Positions 30,143 through 38,640 of a stretch of 39,852 nt of DNA are shown one piece after another. Within the stretch, counting starts at the first letter, position 1, and every line of letters starts with the position of its first letter. A program made the translations under genes and the position numbers. The notes below the pieces were generated by a model that had not been told where the DNA came from, ran no database searches, and saw nothing but the letters and a program-made list of their open reading frames with translations. This DNA comes from JAYPEY01 sp964519245 (GTDB lineage Bacteria; Verrucomicrobiota; Verrucomicrobiia; Limisphaerales; JAYPEY01): assembly GCA_964519245.1 (NCBI GenBank), contig CAZFLK010000037.1, positions 1-39,852 on the forward strand. The letters are read 5' to 3'.

Positions 30143-31528
30143 TCACGTTGTCGTGGCATGGAGCGCCTCGGCGACGCGCTCCAGTCGCGCCGCCCGCGAC
30201 GCCTTGACGAGAAAAACATCCCCGGGTCCCTTCATCGCGTTCGCCGCCGCGGCCAGTTCGGTCCAGTCGTTGTAGTGCGTCGCGTCCGCGAGTCCGGCCG
30301 CCCGTGCCGCCTCCGACGTTGCGAGGCTCGCCTCGCCGACGGTCAGAAGCGCGTCGGCCCCGATCTCGGCGGCGAAGCGCCCGACTTCCGCATGGGCGGC
30401 GCGACTGTGTTCGCCGAGTTCGGCCATGTCGCCCAGGACGAGAATCCGCCGGCCCGAACAACGGATCCCGTCCAGCGTTTGCAGCGCGGCCACCGCGGAA
30501 TCGGCGTTGGCGTTGTAGGCGTCATTGATGACAGTGACATCGCCCACGGTTTTGGATTCAAGTCGCATCGGCGCCGGTTGGCAGTCAGCCAGCCCCCGCC
30601 GGACACCCTCCGGCGAAACGCCGAGTTCGGCGCCCACGGCAATCGCGAACAACGCGTTCACGGCATGGTGCTTGCCCAACAGTGCCAACCGGTAGTCGCC
30701 GCGGTAGGCAGGATCGGGTCCCTGCGCTCGAAAGGTCGTTCCCGCGGAAGTGGTCTCCACATCGATGGCGCGCCAGGCATTGTTCGGACCAAGCCCGACG
30801 CGAACGGCTTCCGCGCGGCAGCGGGCAACGACGCGATCCACCAGGGGCGTGTCGCCATTGACGAAGAAGCGGCCATCAGCCGGCAGCATTTCGCCGAGCG
30901 TCCCCTCCTCTTCCGCGACGCCGTCGAGATCGCCAAAGTGTTCGAGGTGCTCGCGGCCGATGCTGGTCAGGATCCCGTAATGGGGCGCAATGGACTCCAA
31001 CAACCCGCGGAGCTCGCCGGGATGATTCGTGCCCACCTCAAGAACCGCGGCCTGACGATCCGAATCCAGCTCCAGCAGGGTCAACGGCACACCGATGTGA
31101 TTGTTGAAACTGGCCCGGCTCCACAACGCCTTCCTTTCCTGACGGAGCGTCGCCGCAAGGAGTTCCTTGACGCTGGTCTTTCCGTTGGACCCCGCGATGG
31201 CCACGATGGGCAGATTGAAGTCACGTCGATAACGGGCCGCGATTCGATTCAGCGCCGAAGTGGTGTCCTCCACAACCAGCGCCGGAAACAGTCCGGGATG
31301 CCGTTTTCTCCATTCCCGCTCCACAACAATTCCAGCCGCGCCGCGCTCCAAGGTTTCTTCCGCAAAATCATGGCCATCAAAGCGCTCGCCCCGAAGCGCC
31401 AGGAAGAGATCGCCCCGCCCCACCTTGCGGGAGTCCGTAACGATCTGCTGAAAAACCGCGTCGTCATCGCCCTCGAACACGGCGTCCGGGCAGCTCTCAA
31501 CGGCAAATCTGAAGGTTCTCGGCTCCAT
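30143..31528 (-). CDS. murF: UDP-MurNAc-tripeptide--D-Ala-D-Ala ligase
   Basis: Mur ligase adding the D-Ala-D-Ala made by Ddl. The 461-residue protein has the MurF N-domain (VTDSRKVGRGDLFLALRGERF DGHDF), P-loop IAGSNGKTSVKE (111-122), SFNNHIGVPLTLL, EVGTNHPGEL, SIGREHLEHF, LLGKHHAVNA and VINDAYNANADS, the last characteristic of MurF. The ATG shares one base with the murE stop (TGATG), so reinitiation is likely. Length and motifs are normal and nothing is missing. Confidence 0.96.
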   Translation of the reverse strand: MEPRTFRFAVESCPDAVFEGDDDAVFQQIVTDSRKVGRGDLFLALRGERFDGHDFAEETLERGAAGIVVEREWRKRHPGLFPALVVEDTTSALNRIAARYRRDFNLPIVAIAGSNGKTSVKELLAATLRQERKALWSRASFNNHIGVPLTLLELDSDRQAAVLEVGTNHPGELRGLLESIAPHYGILTSIGREHLEHFGDLDGVAEEEGTLGEMLPADGRFFVNGDTPLVDRVVARCRAEAVRVGLGPNNAWRAIDVETTSAGTTFRAQGPDPAYRGDYRLALLGKHHAVNALFAIAVGAELGVSPEGVRRGLADCQPAPMRLESKTVGDVTVINDAYNANADSAVAALQTLDGIRCSGRRILVLGDMAELGEHSRAAHAEVGRFAAEIGADALLTVGEASLATSEAARAAGLADATHYNDWTELAAAANAMKGPGDVFLVKASRAARLERVAEALHATTT

Positions 31529-33015
31529 CAGGATCCCATTCTGTTTTCCATGGCCTCCAAGGCCTCCCGCGCATGCACGCGGTCGTCAAAGGGAACAACG
31601 GTGTTCTCAAACTCCTGGTAGGTTTCGTGGCCCTTGCCCGCAATCACGACCGCGTCGCCCGGGCGGGCCATCCAGATGATCTCTTCAATCGCGCGCGCCC
31701 GATCCAGTTCGACCATCAAGCCCTCGGTGCAGTGCGCGGTGTGCCCGTCCACGATCTCATTGGCAATCTGCTCGGGCGGTTCGCTGCGTGGATTATCGCT
31801 GGTGATCACTGTAAAGTCGGCCTGGAGCGCCGCGACGCCGCCCATCCGCCTACGCTTTCCGGCGTCGCGGTCGCCGCCGCAGCCAAAAAGGACCAGGACG
31901 CGGCCGCTGGTCACTTCGCGAACCGTCTCCAGCGCATTGGCCAGGGCGTCGTCGGTATGCGCGTAATCCACGTAGACCTTGAAATCCTGACCGGCCTCCA
32001 CTGTCTCCAACCGCCCGGGCACACCCGGCATCGACTCGAGGGCCTTCGCGGCATCCGGCGCAGGAACTCCCAACGCCATCGCGGCGCCGATCGCCGCCAA
32101 GGCATTGTTGGCATTGTAGCGGCCGATCAAGGGCAGCCGACAGCGGAGCGTATCGCCACGAACGCCGCATTCGAACAGGGTCGCATCGGCGGCGACGGTG
32201 ACCCGCTTCAACTGCAGGTTCGCTTTGGGGGCGCGGCCGTAGGTGACAAAGGGAAGGTCCTGGAGTTCACGAACGATGCGGGCCCCGTGTGGATCGTCGA
32301 TGTTCACCACGGCGACGCCCGCTTTCTTGCCGTGGCGCAGGGATTCCATAAGCTTGCGCTTCGCCGCAAAGTAGGACTCCAGATCGCCGTGATAGTCGAG
32401 ATGCTCGGGGCTGAGGTTGGTGAAGACGCCCACATTGAACTCAACCTGGTCGACCCGGTTCTGCTCCAGTCCATGAGAACTCGCCTCCATGACACAGGCC
32501 TGACAGCCTGAGCGAAGCATCTGGCGCATCATCTGCTGGATTTCCAACGCTTCGGGCGTGGTTCGTTGGGCCGGAATCGTGCGTTCGCCAATCTCATAGC
32601 GAACGGTTCCGAGCAGGCCCGTGGAGACGCCGGCGCTCTCGAGGATGTGCTTGGTCATGAACGAGACGGTGGTCTTGCCGTTCGTTCCCGTGACGCCCAC
32701 CACATCCAATTGATCACTCGGATGCGCATAGAACGCTGCCGCGGTGCGGGCCAACGCAACCCGGGTGTCCGCCACGCGAATGATGTCGGTCCTCGCGTTC
32801 GGCGCCGCTTCGTTCTGGCAGATCACCGCCGCGGCGCCCTGGCTGATGGCCCGCGAGATGTACTCGTGACCGTCAACGTTACGCCCCGAAATGGCCACGA
32901 AGATCATGCCCGGCGTTACCCGCCGCGAGTCATACGCGATTCCGGAAATGTCCCGATCGGGAAGGTTCTCGGCGTCGACCTCCCCCATCTCAGCAATGAT
33001 TTGTTTGAGTTTCAT
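31528..33015 (-). CDS. murE: UDP-MurNAc-L-Ala-D-Glu--meso-DAP ligase
   Basis: Mur ligase adding the third peptide residue. The 495 residues include the N-domain (YDSRRVTPGMIFVAISG), P-loop VTGTNGKTTV (108-117), EASSHGLEQNRV, FTNLSPEHLDYHG, the Lys-carbamylation region (YFAAKRKL), IGRYNANNALAA, VDYAHTDDAL and FGCGGDRDAGKR. The specificity motif is DNPR at 407-410, which in this family marks meso-diaminopimelate; L-Lys enzymes have other residues there. The wall is therefore predicted to be of the meso-DAP (A1gamma) type. The gene begins eight bases after ftsI. Confidence 0.96.
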   Translation of the reverse strand: MKLKQIIAEMGEVDAENLPDRDISGIAYDSRRVTPGMIFVAISGRNVDGHEYISRAISQGAAAVICQNEAAPNARTDIIRVADTRVALARTAAAFYAHPSDQLDVVGVTGTNGKTTVSFMTKHILESAGVSTGLLGTVRYEIGERTIPAQRTTPEALEIQQMMRQMLRSGCQACVMEASSHGLEQNRVDQVEFNVGVFTNLSPEHLDYHGDLESYFAAKRKLMESLRHGKKAGVAVVNIDDPHGARIVRELQDLPFVTYGRAPKANLQLKRVTVAADATLFECGVRGDTLRCRLPLIGRYNANNALAAIGAAMALGVPAPDAAKALESMPGVPGRLETVEAGQDFKVYVDYAHTDDALANALETVREVTSGRVLVLFGCGGDRDAGKRRRMGGVAALQADFTVITSDNPRSEPPEQIANEIVDGHTAHCTEGLMVELDRARAIEEIIWMARPGDAVVIAGKGHETYQEFENTVVPFDDRVHAREALEAMENRMGS

Positions 33016-33023
33016 GGCCGCTC

Positions 33024-34922
33024 TCAGTTTCGTTGCGCTGTGCGGGGCGCGTCTTGTAGGCGAGTGAGTTCGAGTTGCTCCAGCAGTTCGGGTTCAGGGG
33101 GAATGTTCATGTACTTGGCCGCCCGGCGCGCAATCCGCTGAAAGACCGGCCCCGCAACCGTGCCGCCGTAGTAGCCGTTCTTGGGTTCGTCAAAAACCAC
33201 CAGGATGCAGATCTCCGGGTCGGCGGCGGGAAAGAAGCCGCAGAAGGACGCGAAGTACTTGCCGGCGACGTAGCGATAGCGGCCGTTGACCTTGACCGGT
33301 TTCTGCGCGGTGCCGGTCTTGCCGGCGACGGTATAGTGCTCCAGCGCCGCCTGGGGCGCCGTGCCGCCCTTGCGGGGAACGGATTTCAACGCTCGAACCA
33401 TCTGTCTTGCCGCGCTTGGTTTGATGGCTTGACGGACTTCCGTCGGAAAGTAGTAAGGCGGGACCACCTCGCCCCGGCTATTCTCAATGCGATCGATGAG
33501 CATGGGCTTCATCAGCTTGCCATCGTTGGCGATGGCGCTCATCGCCATCACCAGCTGGAGAGCGGTGACGCCGATCTCATGCCCCATCGGAATGCGGGTG
33601 ATCGAGATGCCGCTCCATTTCTTCAGCGGATTCACGATTCCGGGAATCTCGCCGGGCAACTGAATGCCGGACCGCTCGCCGAAACCAAAATCGCGGATGT
33701 ATTTCTGAAGCCGCTCGCCGCCCATTTTCATGCCGATCTTGGCGGATCCGATATTCGAGGACTTGGTGATGATCTCCTCCACGGAGAGCATTCCATAGCC
33801 ATGATGGTCCCGCAGTTTGACGCCTTTGTGATAGAAGACGCCCTGCTCGCAATCGAAGCGGTCCTGGAGCGTGACGGCTCCGTCGTTCAAGGCCCCCGCC
33901 ACCACCACGATCTTGAAGGTGGATCCCGGTTCATAGGAATCCGCAACGATCCGATTGCGCAAGGTGTCCAACTGAAAGTCGCCCGGATGATGAGGGTCGA
34001 AGTTCGGCAGGGTCGCAAGGGCGAGAATCTCGCCTGTCCGGGGCCGGACGGCGATGGCCGAAACACTGAGCGGGGTGTGTTTCTTCCAGGCCTCAATCAA
34101 CTCGGTCTCCACGATGTATTGCAGCCCGGAGTCGATCGTAAGCACGACATTCATGCCAGGTGTGGGCTCATAATCCGCCCTTCGATAGGTGACCAGTTCG
34201 CGGCCACGGCTGTCGCGCTCGTACTCGCGGAACCCCTTGGTGCCGTCGAGATAGCGATCGAATTCGCTTTCGACGCCATACTGCCCGCGGGTTTCCAGGC
34301 TGGACTTGTCCTCCTCGGTCCGGACGTAGCCGAGCACATGCGCCGCCAAACCGCCGTTCGGATAGACGCGCAACTGGTCCTCGCGACGGTCCGCGAAGAC
34401 CGCGGCATGCCGAAGATTGTGGTAGAAACGACGCTCCTTGCGGGGGAGCTCCTTGATCGGCACATGCGCCGCCACGTTGGTCATCGCGCTCTTGATGTGC
34501 GCCCAGGTTTCATTGCGCACCTTCCGCTTGAGCACCACATACTGGTTGAAGACCGGCTCGCCATTCGTGGCGTAACGAAGGATGCGCGGCTTCAGCTTCT
34601 CCGCCAACGTGTCAACCCGCTCCCTCAACAACGGCGCCAGGATACGGGCGACATCGTCGTGGTAATCGCCAATCAAGGTCGGATCCGCGCAGACCGTTTT
34701 CACAAAGACGCTCGTCGCCAGCGGATTTCCCTGGATGTCGCGGATCTCGCCGCGCCGAGGCTCCCGCAACGCGCTGCGCTTCGTGTTGTCGTCGGCCTCG
34801 GAGGTCAGAATCTCGTGCTGTCGGACCTGAAGGTCGACGAGCCGGAACCCCAAAGCGCAGAAGGCCGTCACCAGCAGGCATGCCAGCAACGTCAATCGGC
34901 CAAATTGGAATTCCTTGATCAT
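33024..34922 (-). CDS. ftsI: Septal transpeptidase FtsI (class B PBP)
   Basis: Divisome penicillin-binding protein that cross-links septal peptidoglycan with FtsW. I choose ATG 34922 (632 residues): a GGGAG ribosome site lies nine bases upstream and the product starts with a short cytoplasmic tail and membrane helix (about 9-29). The longer frame to 34991 would overlap ftsL by 44 bp. The dimerisation domain (EPRRGEIRDIQGNPLATS) precedes the transpeptidase domain. The latter has nucleophile Ser334 in STFK (334-337), SSN (388-390) and KTGT (535-538). No PASTA domain follows. The C-terminal 25 residues are polar. Confidence 0.94.
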   Translation of the reverse strand: MIKEFQFGRLTLLACLLVTAFCALGFRLVDLQVRQHEILTSEADDNTKRSALREPRRGEIRDIQGNPLATSVFVKTVCADPTLIGDYHDDVARILAPLLRERVDTLAEKLKPRILRYATNGEPVFNQYVVLKRKVRNETWAHIKSAMTNVAAHVPIKELPRKERRFYHNLRHAAVFADRREDQLRVYPNGGLAAHVLGYVRTEEDKSSLETRGQYGVESEFDRYLDGTKGFREYERDSRGRELVTYRRADYEPTPGMNVVLTIDSGLQYIVETELIEAWKKHTPLSVSAIAVRPRTGEILALATLPNFDPHHPGDFQLDTLRNRIVADSYEPGSTFKIVVVAGALNDGAVTLQDRFDCEQGVFYHKGVKLRDHHGYGMLSVEEIITKSSNIGSAKIGMKMGGERLQKYIRDFGFGERSGIQLPGEIPGIVNPLKKWSGISITRIPMGHEIGVTALQLVMAMSAIANDGKLMKPMLIDRIENSRGEVVPPYYFPTEVRQAIKPSAARQMVRALKSVPRKGGTAPQAALEHYTVAGKTGTAQKPVKVNGRYRYVAGKYFASFCGFFPAADPEICILVVFDEPKNGYYGGTVAGPVFQRIARRAAKYMNIPPEPELLEQLELTRLQDAPRTAQRN

Positions 34923-34947
34923 CGCAACTCGCTCCCGGACAGACAGT

Positions 34948-35358
34948 TCAGTTTTCTTGAGCCACCTCCGCCCCCGCGCTCCGACGCACATAGCGGCGCG
35001 CCGAAGTTCGGGAAACGGAGGCGTACGGCGCCTCCTCCAGGCGCAGTATTTGCTCTTCTCTCGGTTCCACCAGCCCCAGACGCAACTGCTTTACCTTCAT
35101 ATCCAGGTAACGGTGCGTCTGCATTCTGGCCAACTTGTCCCGGTTGAGCTCATTCAGAGTCTTCAACCGATCCAATTCTGTTTCCTTGGCGCGAATCTCG
35201 CGCCCCAAGGTCTCAAGCTGATTCTTCTGGTAAAGGTAGCCCACGCTGACGGCGCCGATGAAGACACAGAAGCAGAACACCCGCAGCGCCGTGCCCACCT
35301 GCACCCCGGGCGCCGGTGCGCTCCTTTCATCCAAAGGCATGTCTTCCATCTCTTTCAT
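34948..35358 (-). CDS. ftsL: FtsL-like divisome protein
   Basis: A small bitopic protein of 136 residues: a cytoplasmic tail, a membrane helix at about 25-43 (LRVFCFCVFIGAVSVGYLY), then a periplasmic coiled coil (about 45-90) with heptad-like LETLGREIRAKETELDRLK. This is the FtsL/DivIC plan, and the position between rsmH and ftsI is the standard place for ftsL. Sequence identity is low, as is typical. The C-terminal 40 residues beyond the coil are Arg/Ala-rich and longer than in many FtsL proteins. The ATG overlaps the rsmH stop by four bases (ATGA). Confidence 0.82.
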   Translation of the reverse strand: MKEMEDMPLDERSAPAPGVQVGTALRVFCFCVFIGAVSVGYLYQKNQLETLGREIRAKETELDRLKTLNELNRDKLARMQTHRYLDMKVKQLRLGLVEPREEQILRLEEAPYASVSRTSARRYVRRSAGAEVAQEN

Positions 35359-36284
35359 AGCTTCTCAAACACCCGCAACTGCGCGCTTCTCGCGCGCGGA
35401 TTCTCGTTCAATTCGGCGTCTCCGGGCGCAATCGCCTTCCGGTTCACCCGCTTCACCGTGGGGCGCCGCGGCCGGCGCAGGTCCGGCACATCCACGTCTC
35501 CGTCAAAGTCATAGTCGCGCTCTTCCTCGCGACCCCAGAGCTTCACGATGCGATCTTCCAACGAGTGGAACGTGATGACCGCCAACCGTCCGCCCGGCTT
35601 GAGGACGTCCAGCGCCGCCGGCAATCCCCGGCGCAACGAGCCCATTTCGTCATTCACAGCCAACCGCAATCCCATGAACGCCTTGGTGGCCGGATGGGCC
35701 CGCCGGCCGCCCCGGGGCGCCTGTCGCTCAATCAAATCAGCCAACTGTTTTGTGGTTTCTATCCGTCGCATGCTGCGTTCACGTTCAATCGCCCGCGCGA
35801 ACTGCCTGCCGCGCCGTTCACCACCGAGTTCGCGGAAGATCCGCGTCAACTCGTCCACATCACCGTCATTCACCAGATCCGCGGCGGTCCGTGATTGCCG
35901 CCGATCCATCCGCATGTCCAACGCCCCGTCCTGCATGAAGCTGAACCCGCGCTCGCCGAGGTCGAGCTGCGGACTGCTCACACCAAGGTCCAACAAGACC
36001 CCGTCACACGAACCGGACGGGACCCATTCACCCATCCGATCGTAGGTCGCCCGACAGAGCTCAAACCGGCCGGCAAACCCGGCCAATCCCCGGGTCGCCG
36101 CCTCAATCGCCGCGCCGTCGCGATCGAAACCATGAAGCCATCCGGTCGGAGAGCTCGCTTTCAAAATGGCTGCCGCGTGTCCAGCCCATCCGACCGTGCC
36201 ATCGACGAATCGCCCGCCCGGCTCCGGGCGCAACGCCGCCAACACCTCCGACATCAAGACCGGCTTGTGGATGCAATGTGCCAC
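35355..36284 (-). CDS. rsmH: 16S rRNA (cytosine1402-N4)-methyltransferase
   Basis: SAM-dependent methyltransferase acting on C1402 in the ribosomal P site (formerly MraW). The 309 residues begin HKPVLMSEVLAAL and continue with the SAM motif VDGTVGWAGHA (27-37), FDRDGAAI, LLDLGVSSPQLDLGERGFSF, the DMRMD block, RGRQFARAIERER, HPATKAFMGLRLAVNDE and LKPGGRLAVITFHSLEDRIVK. The start codon is GTG, and no ATG is available in frame. It follows the 182-residue unknown gene by 27 bp and is ATGA-coupled to ftsL. Confidence 0.95.
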   Translation of the reverse strand: MAHCIHKPVLMSEVLAALRPEPGGRFVDGTVGWAGHAAAILKASSPTGWLHGFDRDGAAIEAATRGLAGFAGRFELCRATYDRMGEWVPSGSCDGVLLDLGVSSPQLDLGERGFSFMQDGALDMRMDRRQSRTAADLVNDGDVDELTRIFRELGGERRGRQFARAIERERSMRRIETTKQLADLIERQAPRGGRRAHPATKAFMGLRLAVNDEMGSLRRGLPAALDVLKPGGRLAVITFHSLEDRIVKLWGREEERDYDFDGDVDVPDLRRPRRPTVKRVNRKAIAPGDAELNENPRARSAQLRVFEKL

Positions 36285-36311
36285 GTCGCATGAAAACTCG
36301 TTCGTTGAGGG

Positions 36312-36860
36312 TTATGCCGTCTTCGACTTGAACAGATGATCGGTCACCCAACCCCAGACTGTCCCGGCGGCGCGAGCCGTGGGGATGACGCCGGCCGCGT
36401 TCCGCCGCCGACCGGCCACGGCAACCAACTCAAGATCTGACTCTTCCAGGCTGTTCCGAACCACCCGGACGCGCTCCAATTCCAGTTCCGCCTGCTCCAA
36501 CCGCGCCTGCGTCGGCTTGCGCTTGCGCACCGCCTGCTGAAAGAATGTCCGCTGCTCGGCGGCACGCTCCATTTCCTCCTGGGCCGCGCGCGCCTCAGCT
36601 GCCGCCGGTTCGTCGCCCCCCCCGGCAAAGGCCTCCGCTTCCAACTCGCGGTCCGGCTCCAACTGCGGCCCCGGCTCCGGCGCGCGCTCAACCGGAAAGA
36701 GGTCCAATCGAGGCTCGACCGGGACGGTCGTGCGTTCGAATCGTCCGACCCGATCCTCGTTGAATTTCGGCAGAAGCCTCTGGTTCATGCGGAACGGGCT
36801 GGGTTGCCCCTTGCCGCCGGCCAGGCCCCGCCCCGCTGCGAATAGTTTGGCGAAGTTCAT
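36312..36860 (-). CDS. Unknown 182-residue coiled-coil protein between mraZ and rsmH
   Basis: I do not recognise this protein. ATG 36860 is chosen over a longer frame because it overlaps the mraZ stop by four bases (ATGA), as do many junctions here. The N-terminus (about 1-40) is basic and Gly-rich (MNFAKLFAAGRGLAGGKGQ, then RMNQRLLPKFNEDRVGRFER). Residues 45-75 are Pro/Glu-rich. About 85-145 is a charged, heptad-like helix (EEMERAAEQRTFFQQAVRKR, LEQAELELERVRVVRNSLEE). The end is AGTVWGWVTDHLFKSKTA. There is no signal peptide or membrane helix. mraZ and rsmH are normally adjacent, so an inserted co-translated gene suggests a lineage-specific division or wall function; this is inference from position. 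Confidence 0.75.
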   Translation of the reverse strand: MNFAKLFAAGRGLAGGKGQPSPFRMNQRLLPKFNEDRVGRFERTTVPVEPRLDLFPVERAPEPGPQLEPDRELEAEAFAGGGDEPAAAEARAAQEEMERAAEQRTFFQQAVRKRKPTQARLEQAELELERVRVVRNSLEESDLELVAVAGRRRNAAGVIPTARAAGTVWGWVTDHLFKSKTA

Positions 36861-37363
36861 AGACTGAATAGTTTGAGCGCGTCTTCTTCCAGCGCCTTGT
36901 CCTCGGCGCACTTTGCCGCGTGGCGTTCCTGATTCCAGATCTCGAAACGCTCGCCGGTTCCAACCAGCACGGCAGTTGATTCAGAGGGGATCTCCGCAAG
37001 CTTGGCCATCTGCTCCGGCAGCGTAATACGACCCGCCGTGTCCAGCTTGACCGTCTGCGCCTGACCAAAAACGATCCGGCGCATCGCTGTCGCCTGGTCC
37101 GCATTGATCTCCTTATCGCGCTGCTTCCGCTTGATCTCCTCCAAAAGCTCCTGAACCTGGGACGGCGGCAGCACCAGGAGGTAAAACGCTCCGCCGACCC
37201 CTTTCGGCCACTGGATCATCGTAAACTCCATACCCGCCTGTTTCGGCCGCCACTTCGAGGGAATCTGGACGCGCCGCTTCTCATCAACCCCATGCTCGTA
37301 GGTCGATGTGTAATTCAACGGCGCAATCTGTTCTGGCGACGACATAAGGCGCGGGTTTGACAC
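36857..37363 (-). CDS. mraZ: Transcriptional regulator MraZ
   Basis: First gene of the dcw cluster, encoding a ring-forming DNA-binding repressor of the operon in studied bacteria. It has two swapped-hairpin AbrB-like halves with their signatures: DEKRRVQIPSKWRP in the first and LDTAGRITLPEQMAKL in the second. The first carries R-R where the consensus is K-G-R. At 168 residues it is longer than the usual 140-150; the excess is at both ends. Two starts are possible: GTG 37363, used here, or ATG 37345, which removes six residues; neither has a strong ribosome site. A candidate operator of 10-bp-spaced boxes lies at 37481-37505. Confidence 0.9.
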   Translation of the reverse strand: MSNPRLMSSPEQIAPLNYTSTYEHGVDEKRRVQIPSKWRPKQAGMEFTMIQWPKGVGGAFYLLVLPPSQVQELLEEIKRKQRDKEINADQATAMRRIVFGQAQTVKLDTAGRITLPEQMAKLAEIPSESTAVLVGTGERFEIWNQERHAAKCAEDKALEEDALKLFSL

Positions 37364-37407
37364 TACTTAACCCATTTCACTACAGAATGCCCCACTCCGC
37401 CCCTATC

Positions 37408-37505
37408 CGTCAAACTCTTAATCCCACAAAAAACGCCTGTTTTGGGCTGTTTTTGGCGATTCTGCAGAAAATGTGGCTCCCCCCCCAATTCCCCACCCTG
37501 TCCCA
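37408..37505 (-). promoter_or_regulatory. Candidate mra promoter region with MraZ-like boxes
   Basis: On the minus strand, upstream of mraZ, TGGGA (37501-37505), TGGGG (37491-37495) and GGGGG (37481-37485) are separated by exactly five bases each. This is the spacing of the TGGGN repeats bound by MraZ in E. coli. A further TGGGA lies at 37422-37426, and a -35-like TTGACG at 37408-37413, without a convincing -10. The boxes fall in a C-rich tract, so chance is not excluded. Confidence 0.4.
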
Positions 37506-37566
37506 CACCGCCCCCACCACGACAAAACCGCTTGGTAAAACGGGCCGATCAGGTTACAGAACGGCC

Positions 37567-38640
37567 GTGAATTTGTCGGATTTCGACTATTCCCTGCCCC
37601 CGGAAAGAATCGCCCAGGAGCCGATCGATCGGCGCGATCAGTCCCGCCTGTTTGCGTTGAATCGCCGCCAACGAAACTGGCGCCATCTGGGTTTCGCCGC
37701 CCTGCCCGACCTGCTGCGCGACGGCGATCTGCTCGTGCTCAACAACTCCAAGGTCATTCCCGCCCGTCTCCAAGCCGCCAAGGACACCGGCGCGCAAATC
37801 GAGATCCTGCTGGTCGAGGAGGCCGATGCCGGCCGGTGGTGGTGTCTGCTCAAGCCTGGAAAGCGCGTGCGCCCCGGCGTCCGCCTGGCCCTGAAGTCGC
37901 AGCAAGGGACGAATGCCGGGATCACGGCCGCCGTCGTCGATAAGAATGAGGACGGCCACTACCTGCTGGATTTCCAAGGCTCGGACAATCTCCTCCATTC
38001 CCTGCAAGCCATCGGACAACCACCGCTGCCTCCCTACATTCGGAAGGACTTTAACGCTATCGCTGAATCAGACAAGGAACGCTACCAAACCGTCTTTGCC
38101 AAGGAACCCGGATCGGTTGCAGCCCCGACCGCCGGCCTGCATTTCACGCCGGAACTGCTGACAGCCCTCCGAGCCAAGGGCATTGAGACGACCGAAGTGA
38201 CCCTGCACGTCGGTCTCGGCACGTTTCTGCCGGTCAAGACAGACAACGTCGAAGACCACAAGATGCACTCAGAGCGTTTCGAACTGACCGCAGCCGCGGC
38301 CAACTCAATCAATCAGGCCAAATCCGAAGGCAAGCGTGTTGTCGCCGTCGGCACGACCTCGGTCCGCGTCCTGGAGAGCGTCGCCGCAGGATCGTCCGCC
38401 CCCCTGCAGCCTCAAATCGCACGCACAGACATCTTCATTCATCCGCCCTTTGAATTTCGCGTGGTTGATGCGTTGATCACCAACTTCCACCTTCCCAAAT
38501 CAACCCTCATGATGCTGGTTTCCGCGTTCGCGTCGCCGGGAAACACCGATGGGCGCGATTTCATCCTCGACGCCTACACCGAAGCCGTGCGGGAAGAATA
38601 CCGCTTCTTCAGCTATGGCGACGCCATGCTGATCGAATGA
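37567..38640 (+). CDS. queA: tRNA preQ1-34 S-adenosylmethionine ribosyltransferase-isomerase
   Basis: Makes epoxyqueuosine at the wobble base of GUN-anticodon tRNAs. I start it at GTG 37567, giving 357 residues (E. coli has 356) and the family N-terminus NLSDFDYSLPPERIAQEP. The frame is open further left, but that extension overlaps the mraZ control region and is not conserved-looking. Family blocks: DGDLLVLNNSKVIPARL, LLKPGKRVRPG, PLPPYIRK, YQTVFAKEPGSVAAPTAGLHFT, VTLHVGLGTFLPV, HSERFEL, VGTTSVRVLES and TNFHLPKSTLMMLVSAF. No strong Shine-Dalgarno is seen. It is divergent from mraZ and ATGA-coupled to the next gene. Confidence 0.95.
   Translation: MNLSDFDYSLPPERIAQEPIDRRDQSRLFALNRRQRNWRHLGFAALPDLLRDGDLLVLNNSKVIPARLQAAKDTGAQIEILLVEEADAGRWWCLLKPGKRVRPGVRLALKSQQGTNAGITAAVVDKNEDGHYLLDFQGSDNLLHSLQAIGQPPLPPYIRKDFNAIAESDKERYQTVFAKEPGSVAAPTAGLHFTPELLTALRAKGIETTEVTLHVGLGTFLPVKTDNVEDHKMHSERFELTAAAANSINQAKSEGKRVVAVGTTSVRVLESVAAGSSAPLQPQIARTDIFIHPPFEFRVVDALITNFHLPKSTLMMLVSAFASPGNTDGRDFILDAYTEAVREEYRFFSYGDAMLIE

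Noticed and set aside
33075..35147. 690-codon plus-strand open frame opposite ftsI and ftsL
   Set aside because: Antisense shadow; no motif, while the minus strand has all penicillin-binding motifs.
37357..37566. Upstream extension of QueA by 70 residues
   Set aside because: The conserved N-terminus begins at GTG 37567; the extension overlaps the 5' end of mraZ and the candidate operator and has no family match.
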